Below the pieces are notes generated by a model. That model saw only the letters and a program-made list of their open reading frames with translations. It searched no databases and had not been told where the DNA came from. A program made the position numbers and the translations under genes. A stretch of DNA of 46,774 nt from Nitrospira sp. (GTDB lineage: Bacteria > Nitrospirota > Nitrospiria > Nitrospirales > Nitrospiraceae): assembly GCA_029865225.1 (NCBI GenBank), contig JAOUHJ010000023.1, positions 1 to 46,774 of the forward strand. The letters run 5' to 3'. This document shows, one piece after another, positions 34,811 to 43,148 of the stretch (the stretch's first letter is position 1; each line of letters opens with the position of its first letter).

Positions 34811-35321
34811 GAAGTTCTTCCCAATTCCCTGTAGTCAAATCTATCTGAGCTGCTCCTTGTTAAGCAATCGGTAAAGTTACATCCAAAAATGTGCTTCTTT
34901 GTATGTAAGCGAAAGCAACATACCTCCTGATCGCGCTCGCCGATAGTCTCATTCAAAGGCGTGATATTCACCCCCCTCTGAAGCGGGGAACCACCCATCG
35001 ATGAACGGACCGAGACAGATTTGCTGACACAACTGGTCTGTTTCCATCAAAGGCAGCTCAAAACAAGGTTCCCGCGCGGTCCACCCACCTTCGGCATGCC
35101 ATCTCCTCGAATGGGCCAGACGATTTCATTGTGCAGAGACCGAGGTCCGTCAGGAAGGGATAGATAGCGCTGTTGGTGTCCGCCATGTCAAGATCGTGAT
35201 CGCCAAACTATGGTGAACACGAACAGCTTTCATTAAAACCCCGAAACATTAGTTAAACGAAAGTCTTATCGATAGGCCGAACTGTCCCAAAATGCTGACT
35301 TGGAAGGTATCTTCTCCAACG
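34811..35321. other. Intergenic region, 511 bases
   Basis: It lies between the second aminotransferase gene and the carbamoyltransferase gene, both on the minus strand. It should hold a promoter for the carbamoyltransferase operon. I see AT-rich sequence near 35230-35265 but no clear promoter pair, terminator or gene. A 63-codon minus-strand frame at 34807-34998 looks non-coding. Confidence 0.5.
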
Positions 35322-36458
35322 CTACTGGTAGAAGGCGGTGATCGCTTTGACCACCTCGGTTTGCTGTTCAAGCGTCAGTTCAGGATAGATCGGAATGGCA
35401 ACAGTCTCGTTGGCAGCGCGTTCTGACTCAGGAAAGTCTCCTTGCCGATACCCCAAGTATCGGAAACATTCCTGCAGGTGGAAGGGAACAGGATAATAGA
35501 TTTCCGCCCCGATCCCTTTCTGTTTGAGATAGGCCATTAAGTCGTCTCGTCGTTCCACGCGGAGCACGAATTGATTGTAGATATGATAATGCTTGGCCCC
35601 AGAGGGTCGATAGACAGCTTCCGGTAACCGAACTTTTCCTCTTTGCACGAGAGAGGACTGCTGAAAAAGTGTCTCGTATCGGTCGGCATTTTCCTGGCGC
35701 TTCTTCGTCCACCCATCCAGATAGTTCAGTTTGACGTTCAGGACGGCTGCTTGAATCGTATCGAGCCGGAAATTCCCTCCGATCAGCTTATGGTAGTACT
35801 TCGGCTTGCTCCCATGAACTCGCAAGACTCGCATCTGCTCCGCAAGCTCGGGATTGTTGGTCACCACCATCCCGCCATCCCCTAAGCAACCCAGATTCTT
35901 GCTCGGGAAAAATGACAAACAGCCGATGGTGCCCATACTACAGGCTCGTTGGCCATCACGATATTCGGCACCTATGGCCTGTGCGGCATCCTCGATCACA
36001 CTGAAATTGTGGCGTTTCGCAAGGTCCATGATCGGCCCCATGTCTGCGCATTGCCCGTAGAGATGGACCGGAATAATGGCTTTGGTTTTAGATGTCACCG
36101 CCGAATCAATTTTTGAAGGAGCGATGTTATAGGTTACAGGATCAATATCAACAAGCACCGGCTTTGCTCCAAGCCGGACAACTGCTCCTGCAGTCGCGAA
36201 GAATGAATAGGGCGTGGTGACGACCTCATCACCGGGACCGATACCGAGAGCCATGAGGGCAATTAGGAGCGCGTCGGTGCCAGACGTCACCCCGACACCA
36301 TGCTTGGCTTGGCAATACGTGGCTACCCGCTCTTCTAATTTGCCCACCTCTGGTCCCAGGATAAACGATTGACTCCTGAAGGTCTGCTCTAACGCCGCCA
36401 TGATTTCCTGCTGAAGCGGCTCATGATGTGCTTTTAAATCTAGTAATGGAACGCCCAT
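35322..36458 (-). CDS. DegT/DnrJ/EryC1-type PLP aminotransferase (WbpE/FdtB-like)
   Basis: The 378-residue PLP enzyme has internal Lys187 in FFPSKNLGCLGDGG. It shows SFILGPEVGKLEERVATYC and GVGVTSGTDALLIALMALG at the N-terminus and IYYPVPFHLQECFRYLGYR near the end. These are typical of aminotransferases acting on 3-keto nucleotide sugars, such as WbpE, QdtB and FdtB. This differs from the first aminotransferase in the window, so two amino sugars or two amination positions are suggested. No matching 3-dehydrogenase or isomerase lies in the window. The ATG at 36458 is chosen because GAGGAG lies six bases before it, and an ATG eight codons upstream is less likely. Confidence 0.92.
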   Translation of the reverse strand: MGVPLLDLKAHHEPLQQEIMAALEQTFRSQSFILGPEVGKLEERVATYCQAKHGVGVTSGTDALLIALMALGIGPGDEVVTTPYSFFATAGAVVRLGAKPVLVDIDPVTYNIAPSKIDSAVTSKTKAIIPVHLYGQCADMGPIMDLAKRHNFSVIEDAAQAIGAEYRDGQRACSMGTIGCLSFFPSKNLGCLGDGGMVVTNNPELAEQMRVLRVHGSKPKYYHKLIGGNFRLDTIQAAVLNVKLNYLDGWTKKRQENADRYETLFQQSSLVQRGKVRLPEAVYRPSGAKHYHIYNQFVLRVERRDDLMAYLKQKGIGAEIYYPVPFHLQECFRYLGYRQGDFPESERAANETVAIPIYPELTLEQQTEVVKAITAFYQ

Positions 36459-36594
36459 GAAGATCTCCTCACTAGTCGGCAATTAAACGATCATGGACAA
36501 GGCCAGAGTAGGCTCGACTGTTGAAGTTCAATGGCTGCGCAGACCGAAAGCTTAACGAGACAATACGAGCAGCCTAATAGAGTACGTTCTGCCG

Positions 36595-36747
36595 CTAAAA
36601 CAACGTATAGATAAAAGGCGCGACCGCAGAACCTTGTGTCAGCACAATCAAGGTGCCGAGCAAGAGCAGAACGACGAGAATCGGCAACAACCAGAATTTC
36701 TTGCGCTCCTTCATAAAGGCCCACAACTCCATTACAAACTGGCTCAT
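36595..36747 (-). CDS. Small DUF5989-type membrane protein
   Basis: The 50-residue protein begins MSQFVMELWAFMKERKKFWL and has one membrane helix (about 19-38, WLLPILVVLLLLGTLIVLTQ). It ends in GSAVAPFIYTLF. This pattern, including the MKERKKFWL motif and the SAVAPFIYTLF end, is that of DUF5989 proteins. They usually sit beside SxtJ and carbamoyltransferase genes. GGAGGAG lies four bases before the ATG. It is 136 bases upstream of the aminotransferase gene. The function is unknown. Its likely partners lie 1.8-4.2 kb downstream. Confidence 0.85.
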   Translation of the reverse strand: MSQFVMELWAFMKERKKFWLLPILVVLLLLGTLIVLTQGSAVAPFIYTLF

Positions 36748-36900
36748 GATACTCCTCCAGCAATGGAACAAACACTCGACGAGTGTCAGAAAGTATAGGA
36801 TCTATCTATATACGGCAAGCATGTTACAGCTGCAACCATTGGCCGAATAACGGCTAATTCGAACAAAACCGAAACGCAGCACGGCTGATGCGGCCGACGA

Positions 36901-38337
36901 TCATACATTCAATAGGTGATCGGCTAATCGCAATGAGAGCTGAACGATCGAAAGTGTCGGATTGGCTTCCCCACCGCTTGGGAAGACGGATGATCCGGCG
37001 ACATACAGATTCCCTTGTCCGAACACACGACAGTTCTTGTCCACGACGCCTTTTTCGACCGTATGGGCCATTCTTGTCCCGCCGATGTGATGATAACTGA
37101 CACCGTCATTTCCGCTTGAAGGGTATCCGTCTTTGGCAAACACCCAATCAGCAAGCTTGAGACGGCCGTGATTTTTCGCCATCAAAAATTCGTTGAAATG
37201 CGTGACCGCCTTCTGCATCGTGACGCGATCACGCTCAGTCTTTTTCCAGTGCAGCTCCACCGTCGGGATGCCGAATCGATCGCGCTTAGTTTCAGACAGT
37301 TTCACATGATTGCTCCACACCGGCTCTTGTTCCCACCCGATGATGAATCTCGCTCCGCACACGATATTTTTCCCAGCAAGCGAAGCGGCCCATTCTCCGA
37401 CTCTCGGCGCGACACAAATCAGGTCCTTCAGCAAGCCCTTGGTTCCAGTAGATGGCATTCCTTCCAAGACAAAGCTGCACTCCAGAATGCCCAACTTCTT
37501 AAACACTTCCTCTGTAAAGGTCAGCAGGAGGTGAGGCCGAAAATACTCGGTCTTTGGAATCTTGAGGTCGACGAGGGCATACCCAACCTGGTAGGCGGGA
37601 TGTTCCATCCAATATCGCCCGAGCGGGGCGCGCGAGTCAACCAGTTGCCCATTTGCCTGATGATTGAACCACAAAAGCATACGACTATTCTCGATGCCAC
37701 CCATCGCTAAAACGAAATACTTCGCGGTGACATTGGCGGACTTCCCTGAAAAATTTGTCACAGTTGCGGCCACAATGTTGCGACCGTTCGTTTTCAAGCC
37801 TGTGAGCGTAGCGCCCGTCACGCAGGTAATGTGCTGGGATGAGGCGAGTCTCTCTCTGTACATTTGGCCGAACTTGACCCGTGAATAGGCGATCCGAAAT
37901 TCCATGATGCCGAACTCTCTATCCAGAAGAACATCGTCGGGAGGTGCTTGAATGTTCAGAACCGCTCGTGCCTTTTCTAAAAATGGGTCCAAATCTTTCT
38001 TTTCAATCGGCCACTGAGCATCCTCAAACCCGGGCTTTTCTTTGAACGCCAATTCCGTCAATTGGTAAGACCACCCTCCCCAATGCCCACTGGTCCCTCC
38101 AAGTTGACGGGCGCGCGCATACTCGAGTCCGACATAGTAATCACCTACGATATCACCCTTATAGAGTTCATAGGACTCAGGGGTCCACTCAAGCCCTCCA
38201 CCTTCCAACAGCAGAACAGAACGGCCATGGTTCTCAAGTTCCAATGCCAGAGACATTCCGGCAGGCCCCGACCCAACGATGCAAAATTCAGCGTTTTTCG
38301 GAACGCTGGTAGTGGAAGCGTTGAAATCGATCAGCAT
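36901..38337 (-). CDS. GMC-family FAD oxidoreductase
   Basis: The 478-residue FAD enzyme probably oxidises an alcohol group, perhaps of a sugar. The N-terminal dinucleotide motif is CIVGSGPAGMSLALELE (about 19-36) followed by SVLLLEGGG. Further marks are RQLGGTSGHWGGW, VLAMGGIENSRMLLW, the catalytic-type histidines His416/His417 in YHHIGGTRMA, and a C-terminal ANPTLSIVQLSLRLADHL. It has no signal peptide of its own. ATG 38337 is chosen (GGAG seven bases before it). Its first base is the last base of the stop codon of the tiny Tat-signal gene, so translation is coupled. Confidence 0.9.
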   Translation of the reverse strand: MLIDFNASTTSVPKNAEFCIVGSGPAGMSLALELENHGRSVLLLEGGGLEWTPESYELYKGDIVGDYYVGLEYARARQLGGTSGHWGGWSYQLTELAFKEKPGFEDAQWPIEKKDLDPFLEKARAVLNIQAPPDDVLLDREFGIMEFRIAYSRVKFGQMYRERLASSQHITCVTGATLTGLKTNGRNIVAATVTNFSGKSANVTAKYFVLAMGGIENSRMLLWFNHQANGQLVDSRAPLGRYWMEHPAYQVGYALVDLKIPKTEYFRPHLLLTFTEEVFKKLGILECSFVLEGMPSTGTKGLLKDLICVAPRVGEWAASLAGKNIVCGARFIIGWEQEPVWSNHVKLSETKRDRFGIPTVELHWKKTERDRVTMQKAVTHFNEFLMAKNHGRLKLADWVFAKDGYPSSGNDGVSYHHIGGTRMAHTVEKGVVDKNCRVFGQGNLYVAGSSVFPSGGEANPTLSIVQLSLRLADHLLNV

Positions 38338-38480
38338 CAAACGTCTCCTTCTTTCAACAGCCAGCCTTGCTTCAAGAATTTTCTGTTCTTTGGGGCAGGT
38401 GCCTTTGCATAGATCTTACTGACGAGTCCCATTTGAGACAAAAGTAACAATCCGATCAAAAACGCTCTTCGTGAACACAT
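38337..38480 (-). CDS. 47-residue Tat-signal peptide protein coupled to the GMC oxidoreductase
   Basis: The protein begins MCSRRAFLIGLLLLSQMGLV. This is a twin-arginine-type signal (S-R-R-A-F-L) with a hydrophobic core and possible cleavage after IYA. Only about 20 residues would remain (KAPAPKNRKFLKQGWLLKEG and two more). GGGAG lies six bases before the ATG. Its TGA overlaps the GMC start (TGATG). The strong ribosome binding site, the coupling and the complete signal support a real gene. It may be a minimal small subunit that carries the folded, FAD-loaded oxidoreductase through the Tat pore. This is inferred from architecture only. Confidence 0.75.
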   Translation of the reverse strand: MCSRRAFLIGLLLLSQMGLVSKIYAKAPAPKNRKFLKQGWLLKEGDV

Positions 38481-38866
38481 GCTGAGCTCCCTTCTTCTGC
38501 TGTGTCTCGGTATAACCTATTACAATTCTTTGACGGATCCATAGCCGGGAATGGCGATGGATTTCTCTGCCTTTGCAGGAGAAGACTTTCTACTGTACCG
38601 GTTTGAGAAGCCAATCTCGGCGGCGGTTTTTCCATCTCCTAAAACTAATAGACGTTCAATTAGTTTGATTCTCCAATGTTCTTATGCACAGCGCAGCCAT
38701 CAATCACCTCGCTTGCTCCGATCCACCAGGAGGACTACGCACAATATGAAATACATCCCCTCTCAAATAGGACCATGCTACCTCGCGTCGCATACCCACC
38801 CCCTTGACATGTCCAACCTATCCGATAGTAAACTTGCCATAGGTTCTGCAGGAGAAACAATTCAAA
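38481..38866. other. Divergent intergenic region, 386 bases
   Basis: It separates the Tat-peptide/GMC genes (minus) from the methyltransferase gene (plus). It contains an 8-base inverted repeat at 38642-38666 and a TTGACG at 38534-38539 that could be a -35 box, without a good -10 at the right distance. A plus-strand frame (38551-38931) overlapping the methyltransferase start lacks family features and is probably chance. Confidence 0.5.
38642..38666. promoter_or_regulatory. Inverted repeat AAACTAAT-n9-ATTAGTTT, possible operator
   Basis: Perfect 8-base arms at 38642-38649 and 38659-38666 flank a 9-base spacer in the divergent gap. The arrangement is that of a dimeric regulator site. It has no U tract on either side, so a terminator is less likely. 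Confidence 0.35.
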
Positions 38867-39616
38867 ATGCATACCCCCGATGTTCGACAGCTAAAGATTT
38901 GTCAGGCCAAGGGTATTCCTATAGATTTTGATAGTATCATCCTCGATTTCGGTTGTGGCGATGGCCACCGCGTCTATCAATTGCGCGATATGGGCTATCG
39001 TTACGTGCATGGATTTGATCGCGGTGTATTCATGGACCGTATGCGTTCAGTTGAGGTCCGGAAGAAGGAGGACCTTGAGTGGTTTCGTTTTTCCAATACC
39101 GGAACTCTTCCCTATCTAGATGAATCATTCGATTTAATTATCTCTGATCAAGTATTTGAACACGTCACCGATCAAACCACGGCCTTTTGTGAGCAGTATC
39201 GTATACTCAGACCTGGTGGCGTGTGTGTCCATGTGATGCCAGCAAAATGGCGAGCCATCATTGAGCCGCATATTCATGTACCTTTAGGCGGCTTCGAGCC
39301 GTTCAAACAGTATGCGTGGTACTATCTCTGGGCACTACTGGGTATCCGTTCGCGGTACCAGAAAGGCAAGTCAGTGCGTGAGGTTGCGCAATGGAACCTA
39401 CGTTACTCCAGAGAATCATTAAAATATCTGAGTTGCCGACAATATGGCAAGTTGTTCTCTACTATTCCATTTCACCATAGCTGGGAGGAACTCCGGTATA
39501 TGCAGACAAGCTACAAACCACACATCCAACGACTTGGCAACGTTGCTGCGAGATTCCCCATATTGGTCAGTCTCATCCGCACGTTTAAAGAACGTGCCTT
39601 ATTCCTTCAAAAATAA
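38867..39616 (+). CDS. Class I SAM-dependent methyltransferase
   Basis: The 249-residue protein has a Methyltransf_11-type Rossmann core: motif I IILDFGCGDGHRV (about 24-36), the acidic end of beta 2 in HGFDRG, LPYLDESFDLIISDQVFEHV (motif IV, about 82-101) and YRILRPGGVCVHVMPAKW. The C-terminal third is rich in Tyr and Arg and probably contacts the acceptor. It may methylate a sugar or lipid in the polysaccharide pathway, judged from its neighbours only. Its AGGAG is 12 bases from the ATG, rather far. It is one of few plus-strand genes and is separated from the next gene by insertion sequences. Confidence 0.88.
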   Translation: MHTPDVRQLKICQAKGIPIDFDSIILDFGCGDGHRVYQLRDMGYRYVHGFDRGVFMDRMRSVEVRKKEDLEWFRFSNTGTLPYLDESFDLIISDQVFEHVTDQTTAFCEQYRILRPGGVCVHVMPAKWRAIIEPHIHVPLGGFEPFKQYAWYYLWALLGIRSRYQKGKSVREVAQWNLRYSRESLKYLSCRQYGKLFSTIPFHHSWEELRYMQTSYKPHIQRLGNVAARFPILVSLIRTFKERALFLQK

Positions 39617-40002
39617 CCTTGATCTCCAGAAATGAGATCTTAGTGGTAAGAGATTGCAGGTTTTCTTCACATTTGACGCTGGCCCCTTCCGAGACAAGTC
39701 CTAATCTAGGAAGACGACTTATCCAGTGATCATTACGCCTGACGTCGGTGACAAAGTCATTTCGTATGTTCAAGGCCGTGACCGCTATTCTCCAAAGATT
39801 CTGATATTACCTGATGGCCGTAGTCCATTAAGTAAAGCTGCTCCATCTGTACCACTCACGATTTCTTGGACACAGTTGTTGCCGTATTCGACCCGACCTG
39901 TCGGTCGCATTGTTCGGTGATCGTCGCTCCTGGGCCAACGGTGTGCGTCGTTTTTTGGGGAGCACGCCACAATGGGCTTCCCAGCCTCGACTATCGACAT
40001 CG

Positions 40003-40899
40003 TCACGCAGCCTCCGACGTGGTCAGCAGGTCTCGACGCACCTGGATCGGTGATCTGAACCCATGCCGCTCAACGAGCCACTGCTCATTATAGAGACGCA
40101 GCCAGTCGTGGAGGGCCCGGCGGAGGTCCTCGACGGTCTGGAACGTACGCACCCACAGGAGCTGTTCTTTGAGCGTCCGGATGAACCGCTCTGCGACGCC
40201 ATTGCCCTCCGGGGCTCGGACAAAGGCCGGACTCGACGTCATCCCGAGAAACCGGAGCTCGGCCTGAAAGTCGTCACTCATGTATTGACTACCATGATCA
40301 TGCCGCACCTGCACGCCTGTCGCACTGCCGAGCGAGAATGTGCCGAACTGCTGACGCACGCCCTGACGAATCGGCTCCAACGCCTCGAAGCGGGTGGCGC
40401 GCCTCGCCGCATGGATGCCGATCCCTTCGAGGGTGCAATGATCGATGCCGACGAAGACCGTGACCAGTCCGTCCTGCTGCGTCACCGTGCTGGTCGCCTC
40501 GGTGCCCCACATCTGATTCGGACGCTCGGTCGTGATCGTCCCGTCGTGGACCCGCGGTCCCAAGACGCGGGGCACTCGGCTGGGGGCCAAGAGATCGGCC
40601 TGCCGCATGAGCCGGAGGACACGCGGTTTGGACGTGCGAATGCCTTGCGCTCGCAGGCGCGCCCACACTTTGCGGTGCCCTTCCCCGAGGAAGGGTGAGA
40701 TCGCGAGCACCTGCCGGATATATGCCGTGAGCACCTCGTCGGTATACGCGGTCTTCGGACCCCGCTTGGCGGGCTCGGTGGGAGGACTCGTAGCGCGGTG
40801 CTGTTGATGATAGAACGTCGCCCGGCGTACACCCCATTCCTTACAGACTCGCACCACGCCATAGCACCGTTGCTGGGAAGGCGACAGGGCGTGGCTCAT
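40003..40899 (-). CDS. IS3-family transposase OrfB (integrase core)
   Basis: The 298-residue protein has an HTH_21 region (VLTAYIRQVLAISPFLGEGH) and an integrase core with VTVFVGIDHCTLEGIGIHA, VRHDHGSQYMSDDFQAELRF and PEGNGVAERFIRTLKEQLLW. The first catalytic acid lies in MWGTEATSTVT, where relatives usually have Asp, so Glu replaces it. The second Asp (HDHGSQ) and the last Glu (GVAERF) are in place. Its start overlaps the OrfA stop by four bases (ATGA). Confidence 0.92.
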   Translation of the reverse strand: MSHALSPSQQRCYGVVRVCKEWGVRRATFYHQQHRATSPPTEPAKRGPKTAYTDEVLTAYIRQVLAISPFLGEGHRKVWARLRAQGIRTSKPRVLRLMRQADLLAPSRVPRVLGPRVHDGTITTERPNQMWGTEATSTVTQQDGLVTVFVGIDHCTLEGIGIHAARRATRFEALEPIRQGVRQQFGTFSLGSATGVQVRHDHGSQYMSDDFQAELRFLGMTSSPAFVRAPEGNGVAERFIRTLKEQLLWVRTFQTVEDLRRALHDWLRLYNEQWLVERHGFRSPIQVRRDLLTTSEAA

Positions 40900-41219
40900 C
40901 GCGTCGACCTCCCGGTGGCCAAAGGGACGCCACCTCGTAGACGCTGGACCGTTTCCCGCGAGAGTTCCAGCCGCATGGTCAAATCGCCGACTAAGGCTTT
41001 CAGCCGCGCGAGTTCCGCGTCGCGGCCATCAGCCGCTCGGCTCTTCAACCCCGCCTGGCCACTGGTGAGGAAGTGGTCTCGCCACTCCGACAGCGTAGCA
41101 GCCGTACGGCCTGCCTCCCGTGAGACTACATCCAAATCTTCTCCGCGCAGCACCCGAAGCACAACCTCCACCTCCTTCCGCGAGGAGAACCGGCCTCGCG
41201 CTGCCTTCGATTTCGCCAT
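40896..41219 (-). CDS. IS3-family transposase OrfA
   Basis: The 107-residue protein begins MAKSKAARGRFSSRKEVEVV and contains an HTH (DLDVVSREAGRTAATLSEWR) and a coiled end (ARLKALVGDLTMRLELSRET). GGAGG lies five bases before the ATG at 41219. Its stop overlaps the OrfB start. It is intact. Confidence 0.88.
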   Translation of the reverse strand: MAKSKAARGRFSSRKEVEVVLRVLRGEDLDVVSREAGRTAATLSEWRDHFLTSGQAGLKSRAADGRDAELARLKALVGDLTMRLELSRETVQRLRGGVPLATGRSTR

Positions 41220-41320
41220 GAACACCTCCATTCTTGTGGAGCAGTATGCCCCAATGGTGTGTCCAAAGAAATCGTGAGGCGGGGGACATCTTTGCAAAAT
41301 CGATTTTGAGAAAGGTTCTA

Positions 41321-42204
41321 GAAGTCATTTCAAAACCTCTGGCATGTAGATAGAATCATCGCCATACGCCTCTCTTACGAAAGGAGAGTCGATGGCGTGG
41401 CGCCAACTGACCGATGCACAATGGGACGAGGTTCGCCCCCATCTGCCCCCAGCCACGCGCCGACCGAAGGGAGGCCGTCCACCCGCCGACGCTCGGCGGT
41501 GCTTCGAAGGAATTCTGTGGATTCTCTGGACCGGCGCCCCCTGGAGCGAACTGCCCCAGCGGTATGGCAGCCCGAGCACGTGCTGGCGCCGGCTGCGACA
41601 GTGGGAAGCCAGTGGCGTGTTGTTGGCTCTGTGGCGGGCGTTGCTGGCCCAATTGAATGACGCCCAGAAACTGCGCTGGAACGAATGCTTTGTCGACGGG
41701 AGCTTCGCGCCAGCGAAAAAGGGGGCTCCAAAGTCGGCCCGACCAAGCGGGGGAAGGGTACAAAGTGGATGGTATTGGTCGATGGTGCGGGTACTCCGCT
41801 GGGAGCATACCTGGACGCGGCGTCCCCGGCGGAGGTCCGGCTCCTCACCGCGACACTCGACACCGTCGCGGTGACCAGGCCACATCGGCCGGGACGTCCG
41901 CGGAAGCGGCCGGACCACCTGATTGCCGACCGCGCCTATGACAGCAATGCCGCTTGGGCTCTGCTGGTCCGACGTGGGATTGAGCCCATTATTCCGGCTC
42001 GGACCAACAACCCGCGGGCCACCCACCAGGATGGACGCCGGTTGCGCCGGTACCGCCGCCGCTGGATCGTGGAACGCACGATTGGCTGGCTGGGCAATTT
42101 TCGCCGGCTGACCGTCCGGTATGATCGTCTGATGGACACCTATGGCGGGTTCTTTCATCTGGGCTGCGCCCTCATCACCCTTCGGAAGGTTTTGAAATGA
42201 CTTC
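41321..42204 (+). mobile_element. IS5-family (IS427-like) insertion sequence, apparently intact
   Basis: Perfect 18-base terminal inverted repeats (GAAGTCATTTCAAAACCT and its complement) at 41321-41338 and 42187-42204 enclose 884 bases. TA is duplicated on both sides (41319-41320 and 42205-42206), giving C-TA-[IS]-TA-G, the CTAG target of this family. It encodes a two-frame transposase. It lies 32 bases from the IS3-like element and inside the stop codon of the SGNH gene. Confidence 0.95.
41392..42200 (+). CDS. IS5-family transposase, two frames joined by programmed -1 frameshift
   Basis: The first frame (41392 to a stop at 41874) encodes the DUF4096-type N-terminus MAWRQLTDAQWDEVRPHLPP, KGGRPPADARRCFEGILWIL, WSELPQRYGSPSTCWRRLRQ and the first catalytic Asp in ECFVDGSFAPAKKG. 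At A5G5 (41716-41725) a -1 shift leads to the second frame, KVGPTKRGKGTKWMVLVDG, then the catalytic Asp in LIADRAYDSNAAW and Glu in RWIVERTIGWLGNFRRL. It ends at 42200. Both halves look intact, so the element may still be mobile. Confidence 0.92.
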
Positions 42205-43148
42205 TAGTGTTTCGCACCTCCACGCAGGGCTGCTTGAACGAACTCATTTTCCATCATCGCGCGACCCAGTGCGCGGGAGAACCGCGGGGCAGCCTCTTCG
42301 GAAAGGTGATAACCGTCGGGAAAGTCTTGGCGCGTGAGCGGCTCCACACCTTGCATATCGATCAGGTTTGCACCCCCTTCCTGAATCGCGTCGCGAAGCT
42401 CGCCCGCGACTTTGTACGGACGAGGCAGTGGAATCGCCACGAACAGCACCCTGTCACCACGCGCACCCGCCGCCGCGAGAAAGCGATGCAGCCGCGTATA
42501 CGAGGGAACCCCAGACTGGCTTGCCAGTTTTCCCTCTTTGACCCGTACGCCGCGATTGACAGCGTTGGCAAGTTCCTTGTACCCCGGAACTGACGCCAAT
42601 ATTCGATACTGGACTCTCTCCCGGTTCGCCATAGCGCGGAATGCACCCGCAAGCATAAATTCTATGCGATCACCCGTTTCGCGCACGTCATGCTCGAACG
42701 CCTCGCACGCGAACTGGAATCCGGCAAAGTGCGAACCGAGCCGATCGACATGTAGCTCCTGGTTATCGTCCAACTGCGACCGCACGAAGCTCACCACGAT
42801 CAGATTCGGCCGCGGCTTCGCCTTTCCGAGATAGCGCTGGTAGGTATAGTACCAATCAAGCAGCGTAGTATCGTCGGGATGAATGCGCACCATACTCGGC
42901 GCCGCAGGCCATACTTCCTCAATGGCCTCCGTGCGAATACTCGTCCGTGTGAGCGAATTGCCCAAGAAGACTACGTGCGGCGCGGGCTGCCTGTCGAGAC
43001 CTGCGATGATCGACGGAATCGCATGGATGTGCTTGACATCGATCGACAGCTTGTCCTCGATCGCGCGGATGCCGAGCTCCACCGCGCCGAATACTAACAC
43101 GACGGCGGCAATCACCTTTAGTTCAGAACTGGAAGTAAATAAATTCAT
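42204..43148 (-). CDS. SGNH-like acyltransferase partner of MBOAT (AlgJ/DltD-like role)
   Basis: The 314-residue protein has an N-terminal membrane helix (about 10-28, VIAAVVLVFGAVELGIRAI) and a periplasmic SGNH domain. Ser65 lies in FLGNSLTRTS and Asp278/His281 in FPDGYHLSEEAAPRF. It starts 26 bases inside the end of the MBOAT gene, the usual pairing in which the MBOAT passes an acyl group across the membrane and the SGNH protein places it on the polymer. Its stop codon (TAG) is formed at the edge of the IS5-type element. The sequence before the insertion would also read TAG, so the protein is unchanged. Base use here is richer in GCG/CGC than in neighbouring genes. Confidence 0.88.
   Translation of the reverse strand: MNLFTSSSELKVIAAVVLVFGAVELGIRAIEDKLSIDVKHIHAIPSIIAGLDRQPAPHVVFLGNSLTRTSIRTEAIEEVWPAAPSMVRIHPDDTTLLDWYYTYQRYLGKAKPRPNLIVVSFVRSQLDDNQELHVDRLGSHFAGFQFACEAFEHDVRETGDRIEFMLAGAFRAMANRERVQYRILASVPGYKELANAVNRGVRVKEGKLASQSGVPSYTRLHRFLAAAGARGDRVLFVAIPLPRPYKVAGELRDAIQEGGANLIDMQGVEPLTRQDFPDGYHLSEEAAPRFSRALGRAMMENEFVQAALRGGAKH

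Larger units (their letters stand above)
39848..41288 (-). mobile_element. IS3-family insertion sequence with two overlapping ORFs
   Basis: The ends read TGTACCACTCACGATTTCTT on the left and, reverse-complemented on the right, TGTCCCCCGCCTCACGATTT. They share TGT and the block CTCACGATTTC-TT-GGACACA, allowing one-base gaps. The element starts TG and ends CA, encodes OrfA and OrfB on the minus strand, and is 1441 bases long. The flanks share only TC, so no clear target duplication is seen. It lies between the methyltransferase gene and the IS5-type element. The outer few bases of the left end are less certain. Confidence 0.8.

Noticed and set aside
34807-34998. 63-codon minus-strand frame upstream of the carbamoyltransferase
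   Set aside because: No ribosome binding site or recognisable pattern. It probably is leader sequence.
38551-38931. Plus-strand frame of 126 codons before the methyltransferase
   Set aside because: No family resemblance, no good ribosome binding site, and it overlaps the methyltransferase start in another frame.
40063-40698. Plus-strand frame of 211 codons inside the IS3-like element
   Set aside because: It is antisense to the transposase OrfB, which carries clear integrase motifs. High GC content makes such frames common.
41325-42158. Minus-strand frame of 277 codons in the IS5-type element
   Set aside because: It is the complement of the two-frame transposase and shows only Pro/Arg-rich low-complexity sequence.
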